A stretch of DNA of 64,000 nucleotides. Origin: Posidonia oceanica. Taxonomy: Eukaryota; Streptophyta; Magnoliopsida; Alismatales; Posidoniaceae. Positions within the stretch are counted from its first letter, which is position 1. Every line of letters begins with the position of its first letter. A program made the position numbers and the translations under genes. The DNA is taken from contig JAZBRS010000026.1 in NCBI GenBank assembly GCA_037176725.1, forward strand, positions 149,059,501 to 149,123,500. Direction: 5' to 3'. Of the stretch, positions 11,414 to 21,129 are shown one piece after another. A model generated the notes under the pieces. That model ran no database searches. It was given only the letters and a program-made list of their open reading frames with translations, and was not told the origin of the DNA.

Positions 11414-13089
11414 CCTGCCGCCGCCTTGCACACCCTTTCCTTCATACTTCTTGCATTCCTTCTTTTCCATGCATTTTAGGCTTGTTTATTTCTCAGCAAG
11501 AGGTTGTAAATGCATTATGTACATTGCTATCATAGGCCCGATGATGAAAATCGGAGATGCTTGCCTGCTCTGGAAGGAGTACCCTCTAGCTCACTTGACA
11601 CTGCTTGGATGTCCTAACCAGTGAGGGAGCCACCATCCAAGGAGGACAGACGAAATGTCTAAACTCTTCCAAGACCTACACCTCAAGAGGGAGAAAACAA
11701 TCCTAGGGTGTGAGAGAGTGTGAGCAAGACCCACATGCCTTAGCCTAGCCCTCACAGAAAACTAGAAGGCGAAGACAGGAGTTAACCCTAGAGATAGAGG
11801 TGTGTAGTACGACCTCATCCCTCCAATTTGCCTTGGGGAGGATCCACATCCACGCCTACAAACCCACAAGCTATGCAAAGCCTAGCCCCTTTTGCCTCAA
11901 AACTAGGCACCCATTACCTTTGAGTTAGGGGCGGCGGAAACCTGCAAAAAAAAAGAAGCAGTAAAAAAGAAAGGGAACAAGAAAGAAAAGACAAAAACAA
12001 AAAAAAAAGAGCAACAGTAAGCAAAACAAAAAAAAAAGAGGGGCAAAAGCAAAAGACGGCCCCAGAAACAAAGGCAAGCAGTGTGATTCCGCCCCTTTCC
12101 CTGTCTTAGAGAGGAACCAGATTTGCACCTGGGAAGTACATAGATCCTATGGGGCCTAACCACTCATCCCAGCCATTACCAAACACCCAACATTCCCCCT
12201 AGGCCAGGGATAGGGAAAATACTACACACCTACGTGGGAGCAAAAAAAAAAGACAAGAAAAAAATGAAAAGAGTAGGTGTAGCTCCTTGAGAGTTTGGCA
12301 TGGAGCCCGTCCTCACTACACCACCATCCAAGCACCCATAACACCCTTTCCAAAGCGCCACCAACAGTTAGGAATCCGAGTAGAATCTGGTGAGTTAGAG
12401 ACCGCTCCTTCCTTTGCAGCAGGCATCAAGCACTCCGTATGCTGAGGGCGATAGATTTAGCATAGAGCATGCATGCATCTATTCACTATCAAATCATCCC
12501 CACCCTCTTTCCTCCCACTCTGCAAGGCTCGGCTCAGCACTGGGACAGTACTTCTGCCAAGGCAGGTTGACCACCTCCAAGCCTCAGATCAACCAATCAT
12601 TGCCAGTCCAGCAGCTCAGTGAAAGCATCAGTAGCCAGAGACAGGGCGATCACTCCAGAAGCAGCAGGACAACCTTGGCACCCCCTGGCCCCCCTCTTGG
12701 CCATCAGGTCTGCGCAATCAGGCGCCACCCCTAATCCCTGTGTGATTTCGCTCCGGACGGACAAAGTCTCTTTTCTGCTTGTCCCCTTGCTCTGTACAGA
12801 ACAAGGACAAGCGCGCCTCCTTTGTGACTTGGTTCCAGGCAAACGAAGCCCCCTTCCTTTGTCTCCTCGCTCCGCACAGACGAGGACAAGGGTGCCCCTC
12901 GTGCGGCTCTGCCTTGTACAGGTGATACCCCTTTTGCTTAGCTGAATGTGCTTGAATTCTGTGGTCTGATTGCTAGCTGTAGCGTTTGAATTGCTTTATC
13001 AGCTTTATATGCACATCTGCTTCTCTGTCTACCAGTGTTTCACGCCTGTACATGTTCCGAATTGATGAAACAGTTTTGGCTACAGGTAC
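11414..13089 (+). other. Element A non-coding region between pol and the extra ORF
   Basis: About 1.7 kb without a supportable ORF. It contains A-rich tracts (about 11946-12055 and 12239-12270) and two similar hairpin-forming segments at 12778-12811 and 12857-12890, with arms ending in CAAGGACAAG and CGAGGACAAG. A TTTGGCTACAG acceptor-like site lies at about 13075-13085, just before the extra ORF, so that ORF might be reached by splicing (inference). Confidence 0.5.
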
Positions 13090-14331
13090 TTGAAGATTTC
13101 GCACCAGCTGTCTGCATCCTCGCCTGTCATGGGTTTCCCCACCTTGCTGACCCCGGCGCATTGCTCTGAGACCCTCCGAGGATGGATTGCCATGCTCACC
13201 GAAGCTGACCGTGAAAAGCTGAGCTTGTGGGGCGTCCCACCCAGACTTCTGAAAGCTGCTGATGTGGAGGTCAGCCGACACCTTTTGTGTGCTGCTGCAA
13301 GGTTCTGGAAACCAGCACACCATGTTTTCCGCTTCGGAAGGACGGAGCTGACACTTACCCTGGAAGAAGTGCGCTGAATCTGTGGCTTCTCCACGCTCAT
13401 GGGACCTGCTGTGTTCATGGGGCGTTCTAGCTATGTCACCGTCCTGAGGCAACTTACGGGGCTCTCTGCACAAATCTTTAAGAAGAGATTGGTTTGTGTC
13501 AACGAACCCGCACCTGCCCTTTGCCTGAACTATTTTGAAGAAGTCTTCAAGAAGCACACTGAACTAGGAGATGAACTGTGGCTTCGCGGCTTTGTCACCC
13601 GCTTCTTGGACGAGCTGATTTTCAGTCATGGCCGGATGACTATAGCTATTGAAGTTGCAGAGATCGCCCTTGCTGTGGTAACCCGCCAAATTGACCTGGC
13701 ACCTGTCGTCTTGGATGAGACCTACCGCGGACTGGACTGCATTTCGCACCGCTACCACCACTTTCATGGCTGCGGGGCCCTGGTACAAGTGTGGTTAGCT
13801 AGACATCTGGAGGTAGACATCCTGCGCCCCTAGAAGCATGCATTTGAGACTTACTGCAGCAGCGGCCACGCCAAGACCATCAAAACTGTCTGTGAAGAGT
13901 ACGAAAGGCTGGAACAGTTGACTGATGATACAGTAACTTGGCGTATCGTCCCATCTGCAGTAGAGTCGTTCACCGTCTTCTTCGACGCCCGCGACATGTG
14001 CCTGGTCGTCCTGCCAGGATTCACTAAAGGCGTGGAGTATCACCCCATCCGGGTTATGCGGCAATTTGGTCTCCGCCAAGGGGTATTTGTTGACAGCACT
14101 ACGCCAAAACTAGTCCGGCCCTATCCCTTCAGCACAGTTGCACCCACAACGGAGTTAGCAGACCTCCTGCGCCATGGCATAAAGTCCACAGACATTGCAG
14201 CAGCAAGGGGCTTAGGATGTACTCCTGAGTATCTAACTGAAGTGCAGGGGCTCTGGCCCATCAACGAGATCCCGCCTGGCGCACCTCTCTTCCCTGACAC
14301 TAGGAAGTCGAAGAAGGCCTGTACTAACTAG
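13090..14331 (+). pseudogene. Extra ORF downstream of pol, plant mobile domain / DUF7745-like
   Basis: A single frame (1) of about 414 codons is broken only by TGA at 13375 and TAG at 13831. Landmarks near the start are a short LLCAAARFWKPAHHVFRFG block and LTLTLEEVR, which resemble the F-W-D-P-x-x-H-V-F-R-F-G and T-L-E-E-Y motifs of plant mobile-domain proteins. The middle part (WLRGFVTRFLDELIFSH, then VVLDETYRGLDC and a GCGALVQVWLARHL helix) is laid out like DUF7745 proteins, which often occur in plant transposable elements. The last third ends at 14331 after many charged and Pro residues. It is in sense with gag-pol and lies between pol and the 3' LTR. The function is unknown. Homology is judged from remembered motif patterns, not from a search. 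Confidence 0.6.
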
Positions 14332-14696
14332 GGCACCCGCATCTGCTTATCCCTTTTTGAGTCTTACTGTACTCTGTTCTGCCTGTCATAGGTATGTAAT
14401 CAAGACTTTGTTAATGCAAGGGTGTTTTGTACCATGTGCTTGTATGTTTGGTTTGGCTTCCATAACACGGTGCATACATGGTCTTACAATCATATCTTCA
14501 GCATATTCCTCCAGCCCTTCGGAGCCATGAGAAGGACACTATCATAACCTACAAGCTCAGAAGCAACTATCAACACTCTCAGTGCCAAGGGAAGCTACAG
14601 GAGGACCTTGCATTACACTTGGACGCTAGAATCTCTATAGACCAGCACCGTCAACACGGGCAAAAGCCGCCAAGCGCTCCTGACTGGGTATCCGCC
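14332..14696 (+). other. Element A spacer without recognisable features
   Basis: Nothing supported in about 365 bp. The short ORF running from 14478 to 14723 runs into the hairpin region and is not considered coding. Confidence 0.4.
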
Positions 14697-14935
14697 AGGC
14701 TGATACCCCTAACTATCCGGTGATGAGTCCGTCAACTCATCACCGGGTTGATACCCCTAACTATCCGGTGATGAGTCCGTCAACTCACCCTTGAGCTGGT
14801 AGCCCTAACTACTCGTTTGACAAGCACGTCAACTTAGTCTATCACTTTTTCGATACCACGGGCGCTTCGGCTGTCCCCTGGTATCCTCCCTGATACCAGG
14901 GGCATCTTTTTTCCGCTGCCCCATGGTATCACATC
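14697..14935 (+). repeat. Hairpin cluster 1 of element A (H1/H2 modules and TTCG hairpin pair)
   Basis: Two copies of a two-hairpin module: H2 (GATACCCCTAACTATC and GGTAGCCCTAACTACT types) followed by H1 (GATGAGT-CCGTCA-ACTCATC, extended to 10-11 bp with GGT/ACC). Next come a hairpin at 14852-14885 with GATACCA/TGGTATC ends and a GC-TTCG-GC apical loop, and a second hairpin at 14892-14930 with GATACC/GGTATC ends and GGGGCA/TGCCCC inside. The same order recurs at 16020-16150 and, on the other strand, in element B. Confidence 0.75.
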
Positions 14936-15017
14936 TCTAACTGCACCTAGGCTAGCATGCCTAACTGTCGCGGGCCCATCCGTTTCTTTGCTTCACTTTC
15001 GGATCTTGGTGCCCCAG

Positions 15018-15870
15018 TTCCCCTTGCGGTCGGTAAGTCCGAAACTTATCACATTTCCCCTTGCGGTCGGTAAGTCCGAAACTTATCACCTTTCCCTTGC
15101 GGTCGGTAAGTTCGAAACTTATCACCTTTCCTCTTGCGGTCGGTAAGTCCGAAACTTATCACCTTTCTCTTGCAGTCGATAGGTTTGAAACTTATCACAT
15201 TCCAATTCTCTTGCGGTCGATAAGTCCGAAACTTATCAGCAACCCGTTTGCGGTCAATAAGTCCGAAACTTATCACATTTTAACCCTTTGCGGCCGATAG
15301 GTCCGAAACCTATCATCTATCAGCAACCATTGCGGTCGATGGGTCCGAAACCTATCCTTTCTAGTCGATAAGTCCGAAACTTTTCATCCATCCTTTGCGG
15401 TCGATGGGTCCGAAACCTATCCTTTCTGGTCGATAAGTCCGAAACTTATCATCCATTCTTTGCAGTCGATGGGTCCGAAACCTATCCTTTCCGGTCGATA
15501 AGTCCGAAACTTATCATCCATCCTTTGCGGTCGATGGGTCCGAAACCTATCACTCATCATATCACCCTTTGCGGTCGATGGGTCCGAAACCTATCATTTA
15601 TCACATCATGCCACCTTTGCAGCCGATAAGTCCGAAACTTATCCGATCTTGGTTGATAAGCCTGAAAGCTTATCATACCAATCTATCACTTCCGGTTGAT
15701 AGGACCGTAAACTATCGCTTCTGGCCGATAAGTCCGAAACTTATTCGGTTTCTGGTTGATAAGATTGCAAACTTATCACACCAATCCTTCCTTGCGGTCG
15801 ATGGGTCCGAAACCTATTACTCATCATCAGCCCGTCCTTTGCGGTTGATGGGTCCGAAACCTATCATCTG
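15018..15870 (+). repeat. Tandem hairpin array, about 23 units of 29-43 bp
   Basis: Each unit contains GCGGTCGATAAGTCCGAAAC followed by TTATC or a variant, that is, a 7-bp stem (GATAAGT/ACTTATC) with a CCGAA loop, separated by short T/C-rich spacers. The stem exists in at least three paired forms: AAGT/ACTT, AGGT/ACCT and AAGC/GCTT. The GATGGGT/ACCTATC form pairs through G-T in the sense strand. The array lies in the 3' untranslated part of element A. Tat-lineage 3' regions are known to carry variable tandem repeats. Confidence 0.9.
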
Positions 15871-16009
15871 TCATGCGTCCTCTTTTCTTGCTTGCTTTCT
15901 CAGCAGAAAAGATGCCCCCCTTTTTTTCTTTCGCGCGACAATTTTGGCCCTTCTATTCCACGCCACTCTAGTTGTTTGCTTGCTTCCTCGGGCGGGGGCA
16001 AGCTATCTT

Positions 16010-16305
16010 CCTTTCTCCAGGCTGGCAGCCCAAACTACTCGGTTGATACCCGTCATAACTGTCCAACCCTTCTTTCGATGCCACGACGCTTCGGCTGTCC
16101 CCTGGTATCATCCCTGATACCAGGGGCATCTTATTTTGCCGCCCTCAGTATCTTCGCTGGGCTGGCAGCCCAAACTGCCCGGATGACACCCGTCACCCTA
16201 TCTAGCATTCTTTTCCTTGGGCCAATAACCCAAACTATCCGGTGATGAGTCCGTCAACTCCTTGGGCCGACAACCCGAACTGTCCGGCAATGAGTCTGTC
16301 AACTC
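16010..16305 (+). repeat. Hairpin cluster 2 of element A
   Basis: H2-type hairpins GGCAGCCCAAACTGCC (twice), GATA-type AATAACCCAAACTATC and GACAACCCGAACTGTC alternate with H1-type GATGAGT/ACTC and AATGAGT/ACTCATT. A TTCG-loop hairpin lies at 16077-16109 and its GATACC partner begins at about 16116. The GGCAG/CTGCC, GATA/TATC and GACA/TGTC stems are base-pair-preserving variants of one another. Confidence 0.75.
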
Positions 16306-16683
16306 ATTACGCATCGCATCAGCATTGCACATTAGATAATGGTGCCAGCATCTTATGCTAGGTAGCAGCATCAGCATCATGCACACAATCATTGCATGCC
16401 TTCCCTGGCAGGCTCGCATCTCATGTCATGCTAGCACGCATCGCCCGCATCTCCCCCACGGAGCTCAGTGCAGCAGGCACTAGCACAGGTTATTTTAGCA
16501 TCAGCATTGCATCATCGTTGCATGGCATTGCATCCGCATTCGCATCTACATATTGGCAACGGGTCATGATTTCTAGCGCATCCGTCGAAATAATAACCCA
16601 CGCCCACATACTTCACGCACGCCAGTTTAGGTGGGGTGTCTTGTCAACCCTGAGCAGCGGCCTCGGTCCCCCCTGACCTCGCT
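16306..16683 (+). repeat. GCAT/CAGCAT-rich low-complexity tract before the PPT
   Basis: Repeated GCATC, GCATT and TGCATG words fill the region between the hairpins and the polypurine tract. The corresponding position of element B (reverse strand, about 25560-26300 and 36640-37330) is an ATGCTAATGC-type low-complexity tract. No ORF is supported. Confidence 0.6.
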
Positions 16684-16697
16684 CAGGGAGGGGCATC
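16684..16697 (+). other. Element A polypurine tract
   Basis: CAGGGAGGGGCATC sits immediately before the TGTAGACACC start of the 3' LTR, the correct position for the plus-strand primer. Element B has the same word (AGGGAGGGGCATC) before its LTRs, at 36519-36531 and 25443-25455 on the reverse strand. Confidence 0.85.
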
Positions 16698-19600
16698 TGT
16701 AGACACCCCATACTGAGAACCCGGAAGTTGGTTGTTTTCTCCTGTAGGCTCGTGTGGACTCTGGAATGGCATCCCTTTTCTAACCCATTTTTTCTAGCCC
16801 AAACCAAACCCAAAACCTTGCCCAAAGCCCTAGAAGCCTTGAACAAGTTATTTGCAACTTTTACAACACTTCTAGGCCCAAGCCCAAGCCCTTTTGCAGC
16901 TTGTGCCACTTGAGTGTGTTGGACGCTGGAACAGGCAGCGTCCAATGTTGGACGTGGCCTAAGCTAGCGTCCAACGTTGGACGCCCTCTGGTCTGGCGTC
17001 CAACGGCCCAAGTGTAGCAGTAGCTGCTCCGCCCCCTCTAGCTCACCTCCCGTCCATTCCACTGCCCGTACACCACTTACTAGCCATCCCCTCACCACTC
17101 CACGCCACCCACTAGCCGCCAAGGCCGCGTGACAGCCTGCCACTAGCCAATTTCGTGCTCCCGCCCGTTTTCCACTCTCCTCCGGAGTCACCACTTTGCC
17201 AGCCTATCCCTGCCACCCCGACGACTTCGGCGACCATCCGCACCTCCAGCACTAACTACCTGACATCCCTCGAAGACATCCCACTCTTGCTTTGGCCTGC
17301 CACGCCTGCCACCGCCTACCATTGCCTACCAAAATCCCTGCCACCAATGAACTTAAGCCTCCGAACCCCACAAAATAGCCTCCTTCCAGCCGTTGCAGCA
17401 TTCACCACACCGAGACCAGAGAGAATTCACCACCTCCAGAGCACAGAGCGCACTCCCCTCTCCGTCCTCGACCCTTCGCGACCTCCTCCGAAGCTCCGAG
17501 CTGCTCAGACGCCCTCGCCGAAGTTACTGCTATAGATACACCCGCAACGCCGGCGAACGAGGTGGAGCCACTGTTCCAGGCCACCAAACAGTAAGCACTT
17601 CATCCTTTTTAGTCTTGCATGTCTAGTGTTACGCTCCCATGCATTTTTACTTTTTTTTGAACTCTTTTGGTCAAGATTCGAGGCCAAGAGGAAGTTCAGT
17701 GTGTTGGACGCACCAGCTAGTGCGTCCAACGTTGGACGCTTGCTGTAGCAGTGTACAACACTCTGCTTAGCTTTGTCCTTGTTTGAATGCTTTCCATGCT
17801 TTATCTTTGCTTGCTTCTCTGTAAATATATGCCATATGTTTCCCGTAGTGCTCCCTGATGTTATACCATACTTATTAGTTTATCCCATGCTTATTAGAAG
17901 CCTTTTTGCATGCTTAATAATCCATCTGTCTCCTGCCTACGTTGGACGCTAGCATGAGCCGCGTCCAACGTTGGACGCTGGTTCACCTAGCGTCCAACAC
18001 CTCTACTTGCTTTACATTGTTGCCATGCCTCCATCATGCATATTTTGAGTATTATTTTGTGATCCATGCCTACTTAGAGATGCCTAGCCCCTATGGAAAC
18101 CATGCTTAGGTTTGCTAGGATTTTTCTAAGTTGTTTACTTCTTTTGCAAAGTTTAAAGCTTTCTTCTCTCATGCATGTTCTCTCTTTCTTGCTTTCCTTA
18201 GCTCAAATGATTGCTATGCATGCTCCTGTTAGTTGTTTACAAGCCTTTAAAGTGTTTGCATGCATGTAGGTGGGGTCTGAGCTGAGCTCCCCCTTTAGAA
18301 CAGGTGAGTCTGCAAGTTTGGGTCGTTGGACGCCAGAGCCTTCAGCGTCCAACGTTGGACGCTGCTAGCTCTAGCGTCCAACGTCCTGACCTCCCCATCT
18401 TTTGTTTAAAGCTTGCATATTGCCCTGATCTTGCTTGTTTACCTGTCTCCTGTGTTCTTATGCATGCTTAGCCTCTCCAGCAACTGCTCTTTAACTTCTT
18501 TGAATTATTCTGGCTATTTTATGCATGTTTTTTGTGTGCTGTGCCTCCCAGAGAGTTGTATGCTGCTGGTGCTGGCGTCCAACATTGGACGCCGGCCTAA
18601 CTCGCGTCCAAAACCCTGGTTGTGTCTCTAACCTGGCACAGACCCCAGGTAAGGTCTGATTGCATCTTTTATACTCCTCTTGTTTGCTTGTTTGCCTTAT
18701 GCACATCCAGTAGCCCAAATGCATGCTTCCCCCCCTTTTTTATTTTATTTTATTTTTCTTTTAGTTTGTTTTTTGTTTGCTTCCTCTTCTCTCTGTCTTC
18801 TGGCTTGTGTTAGATGTCTACCACTATGGCGTCTAACGTTGGACGCCATGCCTACTGGCGTCCAACAACCTATTTGTTCTGACCCTTAATCCTGGCCTAC
18901 CCCTTTGCTCTAATCCCCTCCTAACCCTCAGTTAAGTTAGTCCTGAATCTCATGCACCCCTTGCACTGCATTTCTGCATCTGCATCGCATCCATATAGCC
19001 TGCATGCATTCATTTTTCTCAAAAGCATGGCTTGGTTGTTGGTCGTCCAGATCTCAGCATCCAACATTGGACGCTGGCAATCTGAGCGTCCAACACCCTC
19101 TAGCCTTCTTTCTTTTTCCTTTTTTTTTTTTCAAAAATCACTTTGATCTTGCCTCTGATTTCTGGGCTTTGTGTTTTGATTTCCCAGCATGTTCTATCTG
19201 GCCTTGGATTTTTTACATTGCATCAAATCCTTGTTTTCCAAGTTTGCATTGCATGTCTTCTGCATTTCGGTTTCTGCTTGTGTAGGATGCGAGCTATTCC
19301 AGCGTCCAACATTGGACGCTGCTGCTAGTCGCGTCCAACACTTGCTGTAAGCTGCATCCCATTTTAAATGCCGAATCCATTTCGATCGCCGCCCCTTTTG
19401 CATTTCACTGGTCCCGGTACATGCCCATAGCACCCTTGCATGTTGTCTGGACCCTGTTTTGATTTTGCACCTCGCCCTGCACTTTTTTCCTCTTTGCACC
19501 TAGGTCCTTCTCTTTGCATTCTTGCATGCATTGCACCCCTATCATCGCACCGAGTATCTTAGGACACTTTTGAGCACTCTTAGCTCCCATGCATATGGGA

Positions 19601-21129
19601 GGCCCCGTCCTGCACACCCCTAGGACCTCTTTGCACTTAGATCCATTCTTCTCCCTTGTTCTTAGCCCTCCTACCTTGAAGCCTGCACATCTTCCGATCC
19701 GACCATCAGATCTTCGCAACCAAGCTACCTGGACAACCCCGGTAGAGCGCACTTCAACGCAGGTCAAGCACTTCTCAGATCAGGCTTTAGATCTCCAAGG
19801 TAAATCCTTCTGAACCATTGCATATCATTTATCGCATTTGCCTGCACTATTTTCGCGTCTCATTTTCCGCGCATATAGATTAGGGCCTCCCCCTTTGCCC
19901 ATCTACTCTGCTTCCTCTTTTCGCGTCTTCTTAGTGTTTTTGGGTTGAGTTCCCCCTCGGATTCACTACTGATTGCGGCCTTCTTCCTCCTTTTCCACGA
20001 TCTGATTGTGCAGCGAGCTTTGGGCAGCGTGCGAGACACATCGTGGGACGGTTTAGTGGGAAACAGTCACAGAATAGTGGTGATCGCTCCACTTGCTTCC
20101 TTTCCCCTTTACAAGTCTTCACACCTGCATTGTGTGGTTCTTCCGGTGTTTGTTCTTGCACTCACACCGCTTGTCTCCCCTTTGCATCCGGGCTGGCAGC
20201 CCTAAATGCCCGTTTGACGCCCGTCATGTCGTCTAATCTTCCCCTTTGCTTGTCATACCCCTGCATTGCGTGGCTTTTTTCAAGGTTTTGCTTTTACTTC
20301 TGCATCGCTTGTTTTCTCGTCCGGATTTGCTTTCGCCTTTGCTTGTCGTACTCCTGCATTGCGTGGTTTTTCCGATGTTTTGCTTTTGCAATTGCATTGC
20401 TTGTTTTCCCCCCGGATTTGCCTTCCCCTTTGCTTGTCATACCCCTGCATTGTGTGGCTTTTCCGATGTTTTATTTTCGCTTGTTTCTCACGTCGTTTTG
20501 CGTGTTTGACGTTGTTTTCCCTTGCATGTCGTTCACATTGCCTAGTTTTACCGCCGTTTCATTTTATCGCCTGCATTTGCATATAGCGCAGTGATGCTTA
20601 CTGCCTAGAGTTCTCACAAACCAGGGTTCACCCAGTTCGAAACACAGACAGCGCTGCTGAGTACTTAGATTGCACGTTTAATTCCTTGCACACATTCCAA
20701 CCCTTAGAGCACACATTTGAGCATCCAATTAGGCATTCATGGCATTTAGGCATTCGAAGCATGCATTTCCCCTCAAAAGCGAGCGTAAGCCTAGAAAGAC
20801 CACTTCTCGGGCGCGTCGGGGGTGCCTAAGACCTTCCCCGCACGTAACAGGAGTCCTTACCCTTTCTCTGGCCTACAATGACCCTTTTGCCCTCGTCCTT
20901 GGTACGAGATATCCTCTTTGCATAGCATTTGCATTGAACTGCATCTTCTTGTGTGGTTTTGCATGTTCTTCATGCATTTCCCCGGTTTTCCTCGTCTCCC
21001 GATTGAATAGACTAGGTGGCGACTCCCTTTTCTTTATCTTTCCCCTCTTCGCGTTGCTCCATCTGTGAAAACTTCTCTCTTTCGGGTCCCCCCTCCAGTC
21101 CGAGCCTAAAAAGAGAAAAGGCACATTCA
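16698..21129 (+). mobile_element. Element A 3' LTR (complete, about 4.43 kb)
   Basis: Starts TGTAGACACCCC right after the PPT and ends in CATTCA at 21129 (possibly CATA at 21131). Its last 1.6 kb repeats window positions 1-1599. To the right, at 21130, the sequence changes abruptly to element B internal DNA (AGCTGTGCCATGAGGATGCT, found uninterrupted at about 28040 and 39082), which fixes the insertion edge. The target duplication cannot be checked because the left end is outside the window. Unusual length for an LTR; long LTRs are typical of Ogre-type elements. Confidence 0.92.
16918..19339 (+). repeat. Eight paired-hairpin modules (GTTGGACGC...GCGTCCAAC) in the element A LTR
   Basis: Modules start near 16918, 17703, 17941, 18325, 18552, 18809, 19038 and 19284. 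Each is two back-to-back hairpins, GTTGGACGC-N(8-11)-GCGTCCAAC, whose junction forms the palindrome GCGTCCAACGTTGGACGC. The first module has three hairpins. Loop-proximal pairs differ between modules but still pair (CTG/CAG, CC/GG, CAC/GTG). They are 230-790 bp apart. The same modules occur in the B LTRs. Confidence 0.9.

Noticed and set aside
12973..13557. Minus-strand ORF of 194 codons
   Set aside because: It overlaps the plus-strand frame-1 ORF that has recognisable mobile-domain patterns and reads in sense with gag-pol.
15018..15870. A regular array of short repeats that superficially resembles a CRISPR array
   Set aside because: Spacers are 3-20 bp and similar to one another, the repeat is itself a hairpin with variable sequence, and the context is a plant LTR retrotransposon.
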